64,000 bases of DNA, taken from RBG-16-64-43 sp964353865 (GTDB lineage: Bacteria; Chloroflexota; Anaerolineae; Anaerolineales; RBG-16-64-43). A model generated the notes under the pieces. It made no database searches. It worked only from the letters and a program-made list of their open reading frames with translations, and was not told where the DNA came from. Position numbers and translations under genes: made by a program. The stretch is from positions 26,063 through 90,062 of the forward strand of contig CAYGXJ010000004.1 in assembly GCA_964353865.1 (NCBI GenBank). Direction: 5' to 3'. Of this stretch, positions 41,075 to 50,539 are shown in pieces (position 1 is the stretch's first letter; every line of letters starts with the position of its first letter).

Positions 41075-41450
41075 GTTTCTCCGCGGGGCGTGTGCCTTCG
41101 CCAGGATCCTTCAGCCGGTCGATCAAACCCTCCAGCCGCTCAGCGCGTTCCGGCGTGGGGTCCCAGTGGAACCGCAGCTGAGGGAATGTGCGCAGCGGGA
41201 TGCGCGCCGCAAGTTCATGGCGCACGTGGCCGCGCGCGCCTTCCAGGGCCTTGAGGATCTCCTCCCGCCGGCCCGCATCCGCCTCGACCGCGCTCACGTA
41301 CACGTCGGCAAAGGCGAATTCGCGATCCACCCGCACGTCGGTGACCGACAGCCCCTGGAATCGCGGATCCACCAGGTCGCGCAACATGAGGTCGGCGATC
41401 TCCTGGCGGATTCGTTCGGCCACGCGCTGAGCGCGGGCAACACTTGGCAT
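41067..41450 (-). CDS. rbfA: ribosome-binding factor A
   Basis: Helps 30S subunit maturation and cold adaptation. The 127-residue protein fits the KH-like RbfA fold with RVAERIRQEIADLM, LVDPRFQGLSVTDV and RIPLRTFPQLRFHWD. ATG 41450 gives the family start MPSVAR; a GTG upstream at 41480 overlaps infB and is less likely. Confidence 0.94.
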   Translation of the reverse strand: MPSVARAQRVAERIRQEIADLMLRDLVDPRFQGLSVTDVRVDREFAFADVYVSAVEADAGRREEILKALEGARGHVRHELAARIPLRTFPQLRFHWDPTPERAERLEGLIDRLKDPGEGTRPAEKHG

Positions 41451-41455
41451 CGGAC

Positions 41456-43237
41456 CTAAACCGTTTCCATCACGATGCACTCCAGAACGTCGCCCGCCTG
41501 GAAGCCTTCGAATCCCTTAACGGCCACGCCGCACTCGAAGCCCTGACGGATTTCGCGAACGTCTTCCTTCTCGTGGCGTAGGGAGGCGATCTCGCCCTCG
41601 AACAACTTCTGGCTGCCGCGCATCACGCGAATCCGCGCATTGCGGCGCAGTTCCCCCTCGCGGACGGCGCAGCCCGCGACTTTCCCCATGCGCGAAGTGG
41701 AGAAGATGGCGCGCACATCGGCCCGCCCGATCACCACTTCCCGCTTTTCCGGCGCCAGCAGGCCTTTGAGCGCTTTCTCCACGTCCTCCATCAACCGGTA
41801 GATGATGTCGTACTGACGGATCGAGATATGTTCGCTTTCGGCGGCACGCTGGGCGGCGTGATCCACCTGAACGTTGAACCCGATGACGATCGCGCTCGAG
41901 GCCGAGGCCAGCATGATGTCGTTCTCGGTGATATTGCCGGTTTCGGCGTAGAGCAGGTTCACTTTGAGGTCTGCATTGCCGAGTTGGGTGAGCGAGGAGA
42001 CGATCGGCTCGAGCGATCCCTGCACGTCGGCCTTGAGAATCAGGTTGAGTTCCTTGACCTCGCCGGCTTGGAAGCGGGCGAATACCTGTTCCAAGCTCAA
42101 CGCCTTCTTGGGCTGGGTCTGCGCTTCGCGCGCGGAGAGCTTGCGCTGTGAGACCAGCGTGCGCGCTTCGCGGTCGCTGGGCAGCACTTCGATCACATCG
42201 CCGGCCTGCGGCAAATCGCCCAGGCCGAGCACGGTGGCGGGCATGGAGGGTGTGGCCGCCTGAATGGGTTGGCCGCGGAAGTCGAACATCGCGCGGATCT
42301 TGCCGTGCGCCGTCCCGGCAACGAGAACGTCGCCCACATGCACCGTGCCGTTCTGAACCAGCAGGGTGGAGATCGGCCCCTTGGCGCGGTCGAGTTCTGC
42401 CTCGATGACGCTGCCGATGACCCGCCCGGCCGGGTTGGCCAGGATGCGCGTGTTGTCGGCGGTGAGCACGATGGCTTCCAGCAGGTCGTCGATACCACTG
42501 CGCTTCTTGGCGGAGACCGGCACGACCATGGTGTCGCCGCCCCAATCGTCCGGCGTCAAGCCGAGTTCCGCCAATTGCTGTTTCACCCGATCGGGGTTGG
42601 CGTTCGACTTGTCGACCTTGTTGAGGGCGACCACGATCGGCACGCCCGCCGCCTTGGCGTGCGCATAGGCCTCGCGCGTTTGAGGCATCACGCCGTCATC
42701 GGCGGCCACCACCAGAATGACGATGTCGGTCACCTGCGCTCCGCGGGCGCGCATGGCGGTGAAGGCGGCGTGGCCGGGCGTGTCGAGGAATGTGATCAGG
42801 CGCTCCTTGTGCTGCACTTGGTAAGCGCCGATGTGCTGGGTAATGCCGCCCGCCTCGCCACCGGCTACGTCGGTGCTGCGAATCGCATCCAGCAGGGAGG
42901 TCTTGCCGTGGTCGACGTGCCCGAGAATCGTCACCACCGGCGGCCGTGGGGTGAACTGGCTCGCATCCTCCGCTTCCATGGCGCGGCGCCAGGCCGGCGC
43001 CTCAGCCTCGGCGGCCGGTGCCTCCACCTCTTCCTTGTGCAGGCGCGCTTCAAAACCCAATTCCTGGGTAATGACCGCCGCCGTATCGAAATCGATTTGC
43101 TGGTTGATGTTCGCCATCACGCCATTGGCCATGAGCTGCTTGATCACTTCGATCGGGCTGACGTGAATCAGCTCGGCCAAATGGCGAACGGTGAGCGTTT
43201 CCGGGAGTTCCACCACTTTGTGTCCGTTGTCGCTCAT
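41456..43237 (-). CDS. infB: translation initiation factor IF-2
   Basis: GTPase that places initiator tRNA. The 593-residue protein has one IF2-N module (VVELPETLTVRHLAEL), G domain with GHVDHGKTSLLD, DTPGHAAF and NKVDK, then domains II-IV. It lacks the long N-terminal region of many bacterial IF-2 proteins (which reach 750-950), a short form typical of monoderm-like lineages. It follows ylxR with a 187-nt gap that holds no gene I can support. Confidence 0.96.
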   Translation of the reverse strand: MSDNGHKVVELPETLTVRHLAELIHVSPIEVIKQLMANGVMANINQQIDFDTAAVITQELGFEARLHKEEVEAPAAEAEAPAWRRAMEAEDASQFTPRPPVVTILGHVDHGKTSLLDAIRSTDVAGGEAGGITQHIGAYQVQHKERLITFLDTPGHAAFTAMRARGAQVTDIVILVVAADDGVMPQTREAYAHAKAAGVPIVVALNKVDKSNANPDRVKQQLAELGLTPDDWGGDTMVVPVSAKKRSGIDDLLEAIVLTADNTRILANPAGRVIGSVIEAELDRAKGPISTLLVQNGTVHVGDVLVAGTAHGKIRAMFDFRGQPIQAATPSMPATVLGLGDLPQAGDVIEVLPSDREARTLVSQRKLSAREAQTQPKKALSLEQVFARFQAGEVKELNLILKADVQGSLEPIVSSLTQLGNADLKVNLLYAETGNITENDIMLASASSAIVIGFNVQVDHAAQRAAESEHISIRQYDIIYRLMEDVEKALKGLLAPEKREVVIGRADVRAIFSTSRMGKVAGCAVREGELRRNARIRVMRGSQKLFEGEIASLRHEKEDVREIRQGFECGVAVKGFEGFQAGDVLECIVMETV

Positions 43238-43424
43238 CCCATTCCTCCTCTTGGGACCGCGTCCGTCCGGCGTCCGCGAGGACCGGGGGGAGCTCCCGCG
43301 CCTGAGGCGTCCTGGTTTATGGCATAACCCGGCTCGCTTTCGGTGCGCCCTGAACCGCGCACGGGTGTGGCGGGCAGGGCAGCCTGGGTTGCGCTGGGGA
43401 CGGTCTCATGGTCATCGCAGGCGC

Positions 43425-43742
43425 TCACGTGCCGCGCGCGGTGTCACTTTCTTCCACGGGAAGAGAAGCCAGGATCGCCCGCATGCGTTCACGGTCGTCC
43501 GCGGCCAATTCCGTTCGCAAGGCCGGTGCAAGCGCGCCAGCAAGTGCGCGCTCCCAGCACGAGCGCCGGTCATGAAGATACGCGCCCCGGCCGGGCGCCT
43601 TGCCCGTCGGGTCAAGCTGAAGCCCATCCGGCGATCGCACCACGCGCATCAGAGTCCGCTTGGGCAGCACTTCGCGGCAGCCGATGCAAGTCCGCTGGGC
43701 GACGTGTTTGGTGCGAGGCGCGCCTTTGGGCCGCAGGCTCAT
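43425..43742 (-). CDS. ylxR: YlxR-family (DUF448) RNA-binding protein
   Basis: A 105-residue nucleic-acid-binding protein. It shows the family core RTCIGCREVLPKRTLMRVV and DPTGKAPGRGAYLHDRRSC, a C-x-x-C start and a basic RGAY patch. Known members bind RNA or regulate RNase P and transcription. It sits in the canonical nusA-ylxR-infB place. Confidence 0.92.
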   Translation of the reverse strand: MSLRPKGAPRTKHVAQRTCIGCREVLPKRTLMRVVRSPDGLQLDPTGKAPGRGAYLHDRRSCWERALAGALAPALRTELAADDRERMRAILASLPVEESDTARGT

Positions 43743-43772
43743 GGTGTCCGCCGGGCGGCACTCGCCGCCGGC

Positions 43773-45617
43773 CTATTCCTCCGGAGGATCCCATTCGCGC
43801 AGGCGGCTGGCCTTGCGCGTGCGATGGGCCACGGTCACCCCCAGGTCCGGGTCTAAGACAAGGGTGACTTGCTTCTTCTTCTTGCCTTTCTTCTTCTTGC
43901 CCGTGCCGCCCTCTTCTTCCTCGGCTTCCTCTTCAACGGCCTCGCCGGTAGGCAGGGTGCCGGGCAGGGCGGGGGCCTCTCCGGCCTCCGTCGTCTCAGC
44001 CACACCCTCGGCGGGTGCACCCTCCGCTCCTGCCGCGGGTACCGCCTCCAGCGCACCTTCTGCAACAGCCGGAGCCTCCGCTGCAACCTCGATCGCGACG
44101 GGTTCGGGCTCAACCACCTTCGCCGAAAGGAGCGCAGTCTGCAGCCGCGAGCGCAGATCCTCCAGACTGCGGGCGCCGACTTCAGGCAGCGCCAATATCG
44201 AATCCGGGTCCAGCGTCAGTTGCTCGAAGGCCTGAGCGATGTTGGTCAGGCCGGCCGCGGTCAGCGCGGCAGCTAACGGTTCGTCGAGGCCAATCTGGCT
44301 GAGGGGGATCTCGTACGCCGGCTGCGGGATGTTCTTGCGGATCTCGGCCAGTCGCCGCGCCTGTGCCTTGCGCCGGCTTTCGCGCTGCTGCGAGAGGGCC
44401 GACTCCACCAGGCTGACCAGCTGCTCCATGGCCTGGTAGTCCTCAGGCGGCAGCGGGCGGCCTTCGGCCTTCTTGGCCAAGGCCTCGCTCACCGGCTTCA
44501 CCAGCTCAGCGTGCTGCTCGGCCAGTTCGGCCAGCCCGGGATCGCTGGTCAGTTTGGCCAGCGCGTCGGAGGTGGCTTCCGGGATGCTCTTGATATCGAT
44601 CCGCCATCCGGTGAGCTTGGCCCCCAGCCGCGCGTTTACGCCCTCGCGGCCGATGGCCAGGCTCAGTTGGTCTTCGGAAACGACGACCAGGGCGGTCTTG
44701 CCGCGCTGCGGGTCGTCATCCAAGTACACGCCGGCCACGCGCGCCGGGCTGAGGGCCTTGGCAATGAAGGCCGCCGGGTCCGGGTTCCACTCGATGACGT
44801 CGATCTTCTCATCGTGCAGCTCGCGCACGATGGCCTGGATTCGCCCGCCGCGCATGCCCACGCATGCACCCACCGGGTCGAGGTTGGCTTGCAGCGCGGT
44901 CACTGCCACCTTCGAGCGGATGCCCGGTTCGCGCGCGATGCCCTTGATCTCCACCATGCCCTGGTAGATCTCGGGCACCTCCGCTTCCAGCAGGCGCCGC
45001 AACATGCTGCGATCGGCGCGCGAGAGCGTGATCTGCGGCCCGCGCGGCGTGCGCGAGACGTCCAGGAGGTAGGCGCGGATGCGATCGCGCGGTCGATAAC
45101 GTTCGGTGGGTAGTTGCTCGCGCTTGGGGAGCACCGCTTCGGCGCGGCCCAGGGTGACGGTCACCGCCTGCGCGCCCACCGCTTGTATCGTCCCGTGGAC
45201 GATCTCGCCCTTGCGCGCCGACCACTCGTCGAACTGCTTGTCGCGCTCGGCGTCGCGCAGCCGTTGATGGACGATCTGCTTCGCAGTCTGCGTGGCGATG
45301 CGCCCGAAGTCCTTGGGCGTGCTCTCCACCAGGATCAGTCCGCCCAGCTCGGCCTGTGGGTCCACCAGCTGCGCATCGGTCAGGGTGACCTCGGTGCGCT
45401 CATCCTGAACGTCTTCGACGATTTCCTTCTCGGCGAAGATCTGGATCGTGCCCTTGGCCAGGTCGACCTTGGCTTCCACTTGTTGTGCGTTGGAGGCATT
45501 GACCGAGCGACGATAGGCGTTGACCAGCGCCGTTTCCAGCACTGAAAGCACCACCTCGCGCGGCAGGCCGTAATGCTCCAGCACCTCGTTGAAGGCCAAG
45601 ATGAACTCGCTCTTCAT
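43773..45617 (-). CDS. nusA: transcription factor NusA with long acidic/lysine-rich tail
   Basis: Transcription pausing and termination factor. Residues 1-380 show the NusA N-domain, S1 and two KH domains (GMRGGRIQAIVREL, LAIGREGVNARLG). Then a helix-hairpin-helix-like segment near 460-520 and an unusual C-terminal tail: an Ala/Glu-rich stretch (EAPALPGTLPTGEAVEEE) followed by GKKKKGKKKKQV. Total 614 residues is long for a non-proteobacterial NusA. ATG 45617 preceded by AAGGAA. rimP, normally before nusA, is absent. Confidence 0.94.
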   Translation of the reverse strand: MKSEFILAFNEVLEHYGLPREVVLSVLETALVNAYRRSVNASNAQQVEAKVDLAKGTIQIFAEKEIVEDVQDERTEVTLTDAQLVDPQAELGGLILVESTPKDFGRIATQTAKQIVHQRLRDAERDKQFDEWSARKGEIVHGTIQAVGAQAVTVTLGRAEAVLPKREQLPTERYRPRDRIRAYLLDVSRTPRGPQITLSRADRSMLRRLLEAEVPEIYQGMVEIKGIAREPGIRSKVAVTALQANLDPVGACVGMRGGRIQAIVRELHDEKIDVIEWNPDPAAFIAKALSPARVAGVYLDDDPQRGKTALVVVSEDQLSLAIGREGVNARLGAKLTGWRIDIKSIPEATSDALAKLTSDPGLAELAEQHAELVKPVSEALAKKAEGRPLPPEDYQAMEQLVSLVESALSQQRESRRKAQARRLAEIRKNIPQPAYEIPLSQIGLDEPLAAALTAAGLTNIAQAFEQLTLDPDSILALPEVGARSLEDLRSRLQTALLSAKVVEPEPVAIEVAAEAPAVAEGALEAVPAAGAEGAPAEGVAETTEAGEAPALPGTLPTGEAVEEEAEEEEGGTGKKKKGKKKKQVTLVLDPDLGVTVAHRTRKASRLREWDPPEE

Positions 45618-45661
45618 TGTTCCTTCTATCTCCGTCCAGCGGCGAATGGCCGCCTGATACG

Positions 45662-45690
45662 CAGAAAAGTGGGGGACACCCACTTTTCTG
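45662..45690. repeat. 12-bp perfect inverted repeat in the nusA leader
   Basis: Arms CAGAAAAGTGGG and CCCACTTTTCTG with a 5-nt loop. It lies between the nusA promoter (45726-45754) and its ATG (45617), so the 5' UTR folds into a strong hairpin about 45 nt before the start codon. No T-tract follows. Likely an attenuation, processing or protein-binding element, or a small mobile repeat; the AT-rich arms contrast with surrounding GC. Confidence 0.65.
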
Positions 45691-45725
45691 AACCCAACGA
45701 CCTCAACCGAGAAAAGCCTATTGAG

Positions 45726-45754
45726 ATTCTAGCACATTCGTCGCCCGCCAGCAA
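45726..45754 (-). promoter_or_regulatory. promoter of the nusA operon
   Basis: TTGCTG (45754-45749), 17 nt, TAGAAT (45731-45726) with the TGC extension. Its transcript starts about 100 nt before nusA and includes the inverted repeat. Confidence 0.7.
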
Positions 45755-45851
45755 GACCCTGTTTGCCGTTGTGCCCTGTTTGCCGTTGCCCACTGGCGAC
45801 GGCCAGCCGCCCCGTCCCCGGCACGCGCCTGGTGCCGCTGCTTGGCCTGCC

Positions 45852-46187
45852 TCAGGCCGTCGGCGTAAGAAAGGTCTCAAAAACCTCACGCAGCATCGCC
45901 TCCGGCAGGGCCCCCATCTGGCGATTCACCGGCTCACCCTGGCGGAAGAAGATCAGCGTCGGGATGCCGCGGACATCATATCGTTCTGCTAGGCTCGGGT
46001 TGTCATCGGTGTTGACTTTGGCCACCAACAGCCGGCCGTCGAATTCCTCGGCCAGCTTCTCAAGGGCCGGGGCGATCATCCGGCACGGCCCGCACCACGG
46101 GGCCCAGAAATCCACCACGACCGGCATCGGCGCGCGCAGTACCTGAGTCTCGAAATCGGTTTCGCTTACGTGAATTGGCTGCGGCAT
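45852..46187 (-). CDS. trxA: thioredoxin
   Basis: A 111-residue cytoplasmic thioredoxin with FWAPWCGPCRM (WCGPC) and the cis-Pro GIPTL. ATG 46187 follows GGAG; the frame to 46268 is not needed. It is its own unit, 98 nt before the nusA promoter region. Confidence 0.95.
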   Translation of the reverse strand: MPQPIHVSETDFETQVLRAPMPVVVDFWAPWCGPCRMIAPALEKLAEEFDGRLLVAKVNTDDNPSLAERYDVRGIPTLIFFRQGEPVNRQMGALPEAMLREVFETFLTPTA

Positions 46188-46601
46188 GTGTACTCCTGCG
46201 GCTCCCTGTGGTCGTGATGCGTGATCCTTGGCCAAGCGGATCCCGCCCGAATGTGCGAGAGTGGTCACATTGTGCTGCCGTTTTGGGTCTCTTACATGGG
46301 ATATCGGTCACGTCTCCCGCAGTCCATTCGTCCTTGCCGGACCCTGCGCCTTGCATGCACACCCATGTGCCCTCGCGCGAGAGGCCTTCGGATGTCCGGC
46401 GAGATCGTCCGCTCATCGCCGCGGGTGTTGCCCGCCGGTCACGCCTTGCGGCTGCGTCCGACGCGAAGCATGGGGCGAGGGTCGAGAGGCTTGGGGCAGA
46501 CAATGCGCTCGCCGCCACGTCCGCACCCACGGCTCGAATCGCTCTACGCGGCGAGGCGCGATGGGCATTGTATAATCGGGTGAGTTCAACTGAGGCGGTC
46601 G
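46188..46601. other. intergenic region trxA / scpA
   Basis: About 410 bp with no gene I can support; small frames on both strands show no family pattern. The plus-strand side holds the scpA promoter at 46571-46576. Confidence 0.5.
46571..46576 (+). promoter_or_regulatory. -10 box of scpA-mutL
   Basis: Perfect TATAAT, 25 nt before the scpA ATG. The -35 is not clear. Confidence 0.55.
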
Positions 46602-47375
46602 ATGCCCGAGACAGTCCTGAGCCATTCGAGTTACACCGTCCAGCTGCCCGTTTTTGAGGGGCCGCTCGATTTGCTGCTGCACCTCATCGAGCGGGCCGAG
46701 CTGGATATCACGCGTGTCGCATTGGCCCAAGTCACCGACCAGTTCTTGAACTATCTGGCAACGATGCAGGAGCGCCACTTGGAAGAAGTGGTCGGCTTTC
46801 TGGTCATCGCCGCCCGCCTGTTGCAGATCAAGAGCGAGGCCTTGCTTCCGCGGCCGCCGCAACGTGAGGAGGGGGAAGAGGATCCGGGCGAAGAGCTCGC
46901 CCGCCTGTTGCGCCTCTACCGCGCTTTCAAGCGCTCGGCTGAGTTTCTTCATTACCGCGAAACGTTGGGGCTGCGCAGCTACGTCCGCCTGGCGCCGCCC
47001 CCGCGCGTGCCGCCGCGCTTCGACCTGAGCAGGGTGACCCTGGCCGACCTGACTCGGGCCGCGGCCACGGTGCTCTCCCGCTCGCCCGAGCTGCCGCCCC
47101 TTGACCTGATGGTTAGCGCGCCCAAGGTGACCATTCGCGAACAGATCCGCCGTATCGCCGATGCCATTCGCGCCGACGGGAAAGCCGCCTTCCACCGGGT
47201 CATCCGTGGCTTCCAAACCAAGATGGAAGTGGTGGTGGCATTTCTGGCGATGCTGGAACTGGTCAAACGGCGCCAGGTCGTGGCCCGTCAATTCGAACTG
47301 TTCGGCGAGATCGAATTGGTCCCGACCGACATCTGGAACGATGAGGCGGATTTTGAACTTGAGTTCGGCGAGTAG
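46602..47375 (+). CDS. scpA: segregation and condensation protein A (kleisin)
   Basis: Kleisin subunit of the SMC-ScpAB complex that organises the chromosome. The 257-residue product has the ScpA N-terminus FEGPLDLLLHLIERAELDI, ITRVALAQVTDQFLNYL, the helix AARLLQIKSEALLP and a winged-helix C-terminus ending FELVPTD-type. scpB is not adjacent, unlike in many bacteria. mutL follows 87 nt downstream on the same strand. Confidence 0.93.
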   Translation: MPETVLSHSSYTVQLPVFEGPLDLLLHLIERAELDITRVALAQVTDQFLNYLATMQERHLEEVVGFLVIAARLLQIKSEALLPRPPQREEGEEDPGEELARLLRLYRAFKRSAEFLHYRETLGLRSYVRLAPPPRVPPRFDLSRVTLADLTRAAATVLSRSPELPPLDLMVSAPKVTIREQIRRIADAIRADGKAAFHRVIRGFQTKMEVVVAFLAMLELVKRRQVVARQFELFGEIELVPTDIWNDEADFELEFGE

Positions 47376-47462
47376 CATTCTGGCCTGCAGTGGGCCCGAG
47401 CGCCTCGAGCCTCAAGCGCAATCCGCCGGCAACGAGATCATGCTCTTTCTCCGCGAATCCTG

Positions 47463-49211
47463 ATGGCCATCCACCTGTTGCCGCCTGAGCTGACCGCGAA
47501 GATCGCCGCGGGCGAGGTTGTCGAGCGGCCGGCCTCGGTCGTCAAGGAATTGCTCGAAAACGCGCTGGATGCCGGTGCGCGGAGTGTTGCCGTCGAGGTT
47601 GAGGCCGCCGGCACTCGGCGTATTCGCGTCACCGACGACGGTCGCGGAATCCCCTCGGCCGAAATCGCCCTGGCCCTCGAGCGACACGCCACGAGCAAAC
47701 TGGCGCAGGCCGAAGACCTCGAACACCTCACCACCCTCGGCTTTCGCGGCGAAGCGCTGGCCTCGATTGCCTCTGTCGCGCGCGTGACGCTGGCGAGCCG
47801 CAGCGCGGATGAGGCGCGGGGCGCGCAGGTGCATGTTGAGGGGGGCAGGGCTGGGGCAGTTCAACCTGTCGGTGCGCCGCCTGGTACCACGGTGACGGTG
47901 GAAGATCTGTTTTTCGCCGTTCCCGCGCGGCTGAAGTTCCTCAAGTCCGAACTGACGGAGCGACGCCAAATCGAACTGGTGGTCTCGCGCTACGCGCTGG
48001 CTTACCCCCAGGTGCGATTCGCGCTGGATGTCGGCGGGCGGCCGGCGCTGCGCTCGAGCGGCAGCGGCGACAGGCGCGAGGCCCTGGCCAGCGTGTTCGG
48101 GCTGGACGAAGCGCGGCAGATGCTCGAGCTTCAGCCGCCGCCCGTGGCGGGCGAGATCACCGTCGGCGGATTCGCCAGCCCGCCCAGTGTGACTCGCTCC
48201 AACCGCAAGGAGATCATCCTCTTCGTCAATGGCCGCTGGATTCAGGATGCGGCGCTGACTGCGGCCGTCGTCCAGGCCTACCACACCCTGCTGATGGCCG
48301 GCCGCTACCCGATGGCGGCGGTCTTCATCACGCTGCCCACACAGGAAGTGGACGTCAACGTTCACCCGGCCAAGAGCGAGGTCCGCTTCCGTTCCGCGGA
48401 ACGTGTCTTCTCGGCAGTGCAGCGCACGCTGCGCAGCACGCTCATGCACTCAGGCGCGGGCGTCGCCGCGGCCGCCTCCGATTGGCGCGGGGCGGGGTGG
48501 GTGGCGCAGGTTGAGCCATCCGCGGCGATCGCCTGGCCAGGTCGAGCCTCGCCTCAGGCAGCACCCGCAACCGACTCCGGAGCGCCGCCCGGGCTGCCCT
48601 CGCTTCCCGCCAGCGCGCTGCTGCCGCATGTCCACCTGCCGCTTCTGCGCGTGATCGGCCAGGTGGGCACGACCTACATCGTGGCCGAAGGGCCCGACGG
48701 CCTGTACCTGATCGATCAGCATGCGGCCCACGAACGCGTGTTGTTCGAACAATTCCTTCGCGAGCGGGATGAACATCGCCTTTCGCAGCCGATGCTCGCT
48801 CCGGTGATCTTCGAAGTGCCGGCCGCGCAGGCCGGCCTGCTCCAGGCCGAGCTGGAAACGCTGCAACGGCTCGGCTTCGATATTCAACCGTTTGGCGGCT
48901 CGAGCTTCCAGGTGCGCGCTGTGCCGCATCTGGTGCAGGGGGCGGATCCGGTGCAGGCAGTGCGCGCGGTGGTGGAGGAATTCGAGGAAGACGAAACGCC
49001 CCTGGCCCGCGAAAAGGAGCGACGCCTCATCGCACGCATTTGCAAGCGCGTAGCGGTGAAGGGTGGCCAGACGCTCAGCTCCGGCGAGCAGGAGGATCTT
49101 GTCTCGCGCCTGGAGTCCTGCGACTCACCGCGCACGTGCCCGCATGGACGGCCGACCATGGTCCACCTTTCGGTCGACCTGCTCGAACGCCAATTCGGCC
49201 GCAGGGGTTGA
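47463..49211 (+). CDS. mutL: DNA mismatch repair protein MutL, with endonuclease motifs
   Basis: A 582-residue MutL. The N-terminal GHKL ATPase shows IAAGEVVERPASVVKELLENALDAG, DDGRGI and TLGFRGEALASIASV. The C-terminal part has the endonuclease set: DQHAAHERVLFE, ICKRVAVKGGQTL (ACR-like) and CPHGRPT, so it should nick DNA as in bacteria without MutH. The linker is Pro/Ala-rich. mutS is not in the window. Confidence 0.94.
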   Translation: MAIHLLPPELTAKIAAGEVVERPASVVKELLENALDAGARSVAVEVEAAGTRRIRVTDDGRGIPSAEIALALERHATSKLAQAEDLEHLTTLGFRGEALASIASVARVTLASRSADEARGAQVHVEGGRAGAVQPVGAPPGTTVTVEDLFFAVPARLKFLKSELTERRQIELVVSRYALAYPQVRFALDVGGRPALRSSGSGDRREALASVFGLDEARQMLELQPPPVAGEITVGGFASPPSVTRSNRKEIILFVNGRWIQDAALTAAVVQAYHTLLMAGRYPMAAVFITLPTQEVDVNVHPAKSEVRFRSAERVFSAVQRTLRSTLMHSGAGVAAAASDWRGAGWVAQVEPSAAIAWPGRASPQAAPATDSGAPPGLPSLPASALLPHVHLPLLRVIGQVGTTYIVAEGPDGLYLIDQHAAHERVLFEQFLRERDEHRLSQPMLAPVIFEVPAAQAGLLQAELETLQRLGFDIQPFGGSSFQVRAVPHLVQGADPVQAVRAVVEEFEEDETPLAREKERRLIARICKRVAVKGGQTLSSGEQEDLVSRLESCDSPRTCPHGRPTMVHLSVDLLERQFGRRG

Positions 49212-49334
49212 GTCGCAGCAGCTCGTTGCGCGGTCGTTGGCGCAACGATGCCCGGCGTGAGAAGAGTCCCGCTCCGACACTCAATTGAATCGCGCGAGGG
49301 ATGAGGCAGGCGCCGGCGATCGGGCTTGGCGGCG

Positions 49335-49820
49335 CTAGTTCTTGCCTGCGGGGAAGTCCGGCGGGGTGAGACCTCCGCGTTCGCTGTTAATCTTGGCGAT
49401 GCCGTTGCGCACCTGCGAGAGCAGGTGGGTGATTTCGGCTTCGAGTTTGGAAAGCGATTCGAGCACGTACTCGTCGGCGTCCCGGCGCATGCCTTCCGCC
49501 TCCTGGCGCGCTTGGGCGAGGATCAGCTCGGCGCGCGATTGGGCGGCGGTCGTGATCGCGTCCTGCGTCACGAGCGTCTCGATCCGCTGGCGCCCCAGCT
49601 CAACCGTTCGCTGCGATTCCTCTTGAGCCTGGGCTAGAAGCCGATCGCGTTGGGCCAGCACCTGCTGCGCCTTCTTGACCTCTTCGGGGATGGTCACACG
49701 CAGCTGGTCGATCAGTTCCAGGAAGCGATCCTCGTTGACGATAGTGTCGTTGGTGAAAGGGAAATGCCGGCCGCTGTTGAACAGCTCCTCCAACCGATCG
49801 ACGAGGTGAAGGATGTCCAT
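49335..49820 (-). CDS. coiled-coil protein (ATP-synthase b-subunit/DivIVA-like)
   Basis: A 161-residue helical protein. After a short N-terminus (RLEELFNSGRHFPF) it forms a long coiled coil (VKKAQQVLAQRDRLLAQAQ, AQSRAELILAQARQEAEGMR). No membrane helix or signal. Such proteins are conserved next to coaD in Chloroflexota and may scaffold division or transport; the role is inferred. ATG 49820 after GGAGG. Confidence 0.7.
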   Translation of the reverse strand: MDILHLVDRLEELFNSGRHFPFTNDTIVNEDRFLELIDQLRVTIPEEVKKAQQVLAQRDRLLAQAQEESQRTVELGRQRIETLVTQDAITTAAQSRAELILAQARQEAEGMRRDADEYVLESLSKLEAEITHLLSQVRNGIAKINSERGGLTPPDFPAGKN

Positions 49821-50011
49821 GGCTGCCTCCGACCCGGGGGCCTGCGCAAGGGATACGTGGCGGGTACTCACCGGCGCACGGCGGCCGACTTTCACGGTTC
49901 GCCGCCTTGCACCGACCGCCTGCAACGTTCCATGCAAGCGTACACTGATTTGTATCGGCCGTCAATTCGGCGCCATATCGTGCGCGCCGCGCGGACCCTC
50001 AGGCAAAGCGG

Positions 50012-50539
50012 TCAATCGCGCAAAGAGGTCATGGGCACAATGCGCTGGCCTTCCTCGCCCAATTCGGCAAATCGGCGGGTGAGGGCGGCCGCTACATGCG
50101 GCGGCACCATGCTGCTGACGTCGCCGCCCAGCGAGGCGATCTCGCGCACGGTGCTCGATGAAAGGAATGTGTGTTCCTCGCTGGTGATGAGCGCCATGAC
50201 CTCGATCCCGCTCACCAGGCGATGGTTGGCGAGGGCCATCCGGAATTCGTGTTCGAAATCCGAAAATACCCTTAGCCCGCGCACGATCACCTGAGCATTG
50301 ATGCTGCGGCAAAACTCCACCGTCAGTCCGCTGTAGCCGGTCACCCGGAAGCGGTCCTGCCCCGCCAGTGAGCGCCGCACAAGGTCCAGCCGCTCTTCCG
50401 GGCTGAAGAGCAGGCTCTTGAGCGGGCGGTCGTACACCGCCACAACCACTTCCTCGAAGAGGCGCGCGGCCCGTTGGGCTATGTCGATGTGGCCGTGGTG
50501 GATCGGGTCGAAGGTTCCCGGGAAGACGGCGCGGACCAT
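50012..50539 (-). CDS. coaD: phosphopantetheine adenylyltransferase
   Basis: Penultimate step of coenzyme A synthesis. The 175-residue protein carries FPGTFDPIHHGHIDI (TxxHxGH) and ISSSTVREIA. ATG 50539 overlaps the recG stop by one base (TGATG), so translation is coupled. Coenzyme A is also the phosphopantetheine source for acpP. Confidence 0.95.
   Translation of the reverse strand: MVRAVFPGTFDPIHHGHIDIAQRAARLFEEVVVAVYDRPLKSLLFSPEERLDLVRRSLAGQDRFRVTGYSGLTVEFCRSINAQVIVRGLRVFSDFEHEFRMALANHRLVSGIEVMALITSEEHTFLSSSTVREIASLGGDVSSMVPPHVAAALTRRFAELGEEGQRIVPMTSLRD

Noticed and set aside
45662..45690. Inverted repeat as trxA terminator
   Set aside because: The nusA promoter lies between trxA and the repeat and there is no T-tract, so a nusA leader element fits better.
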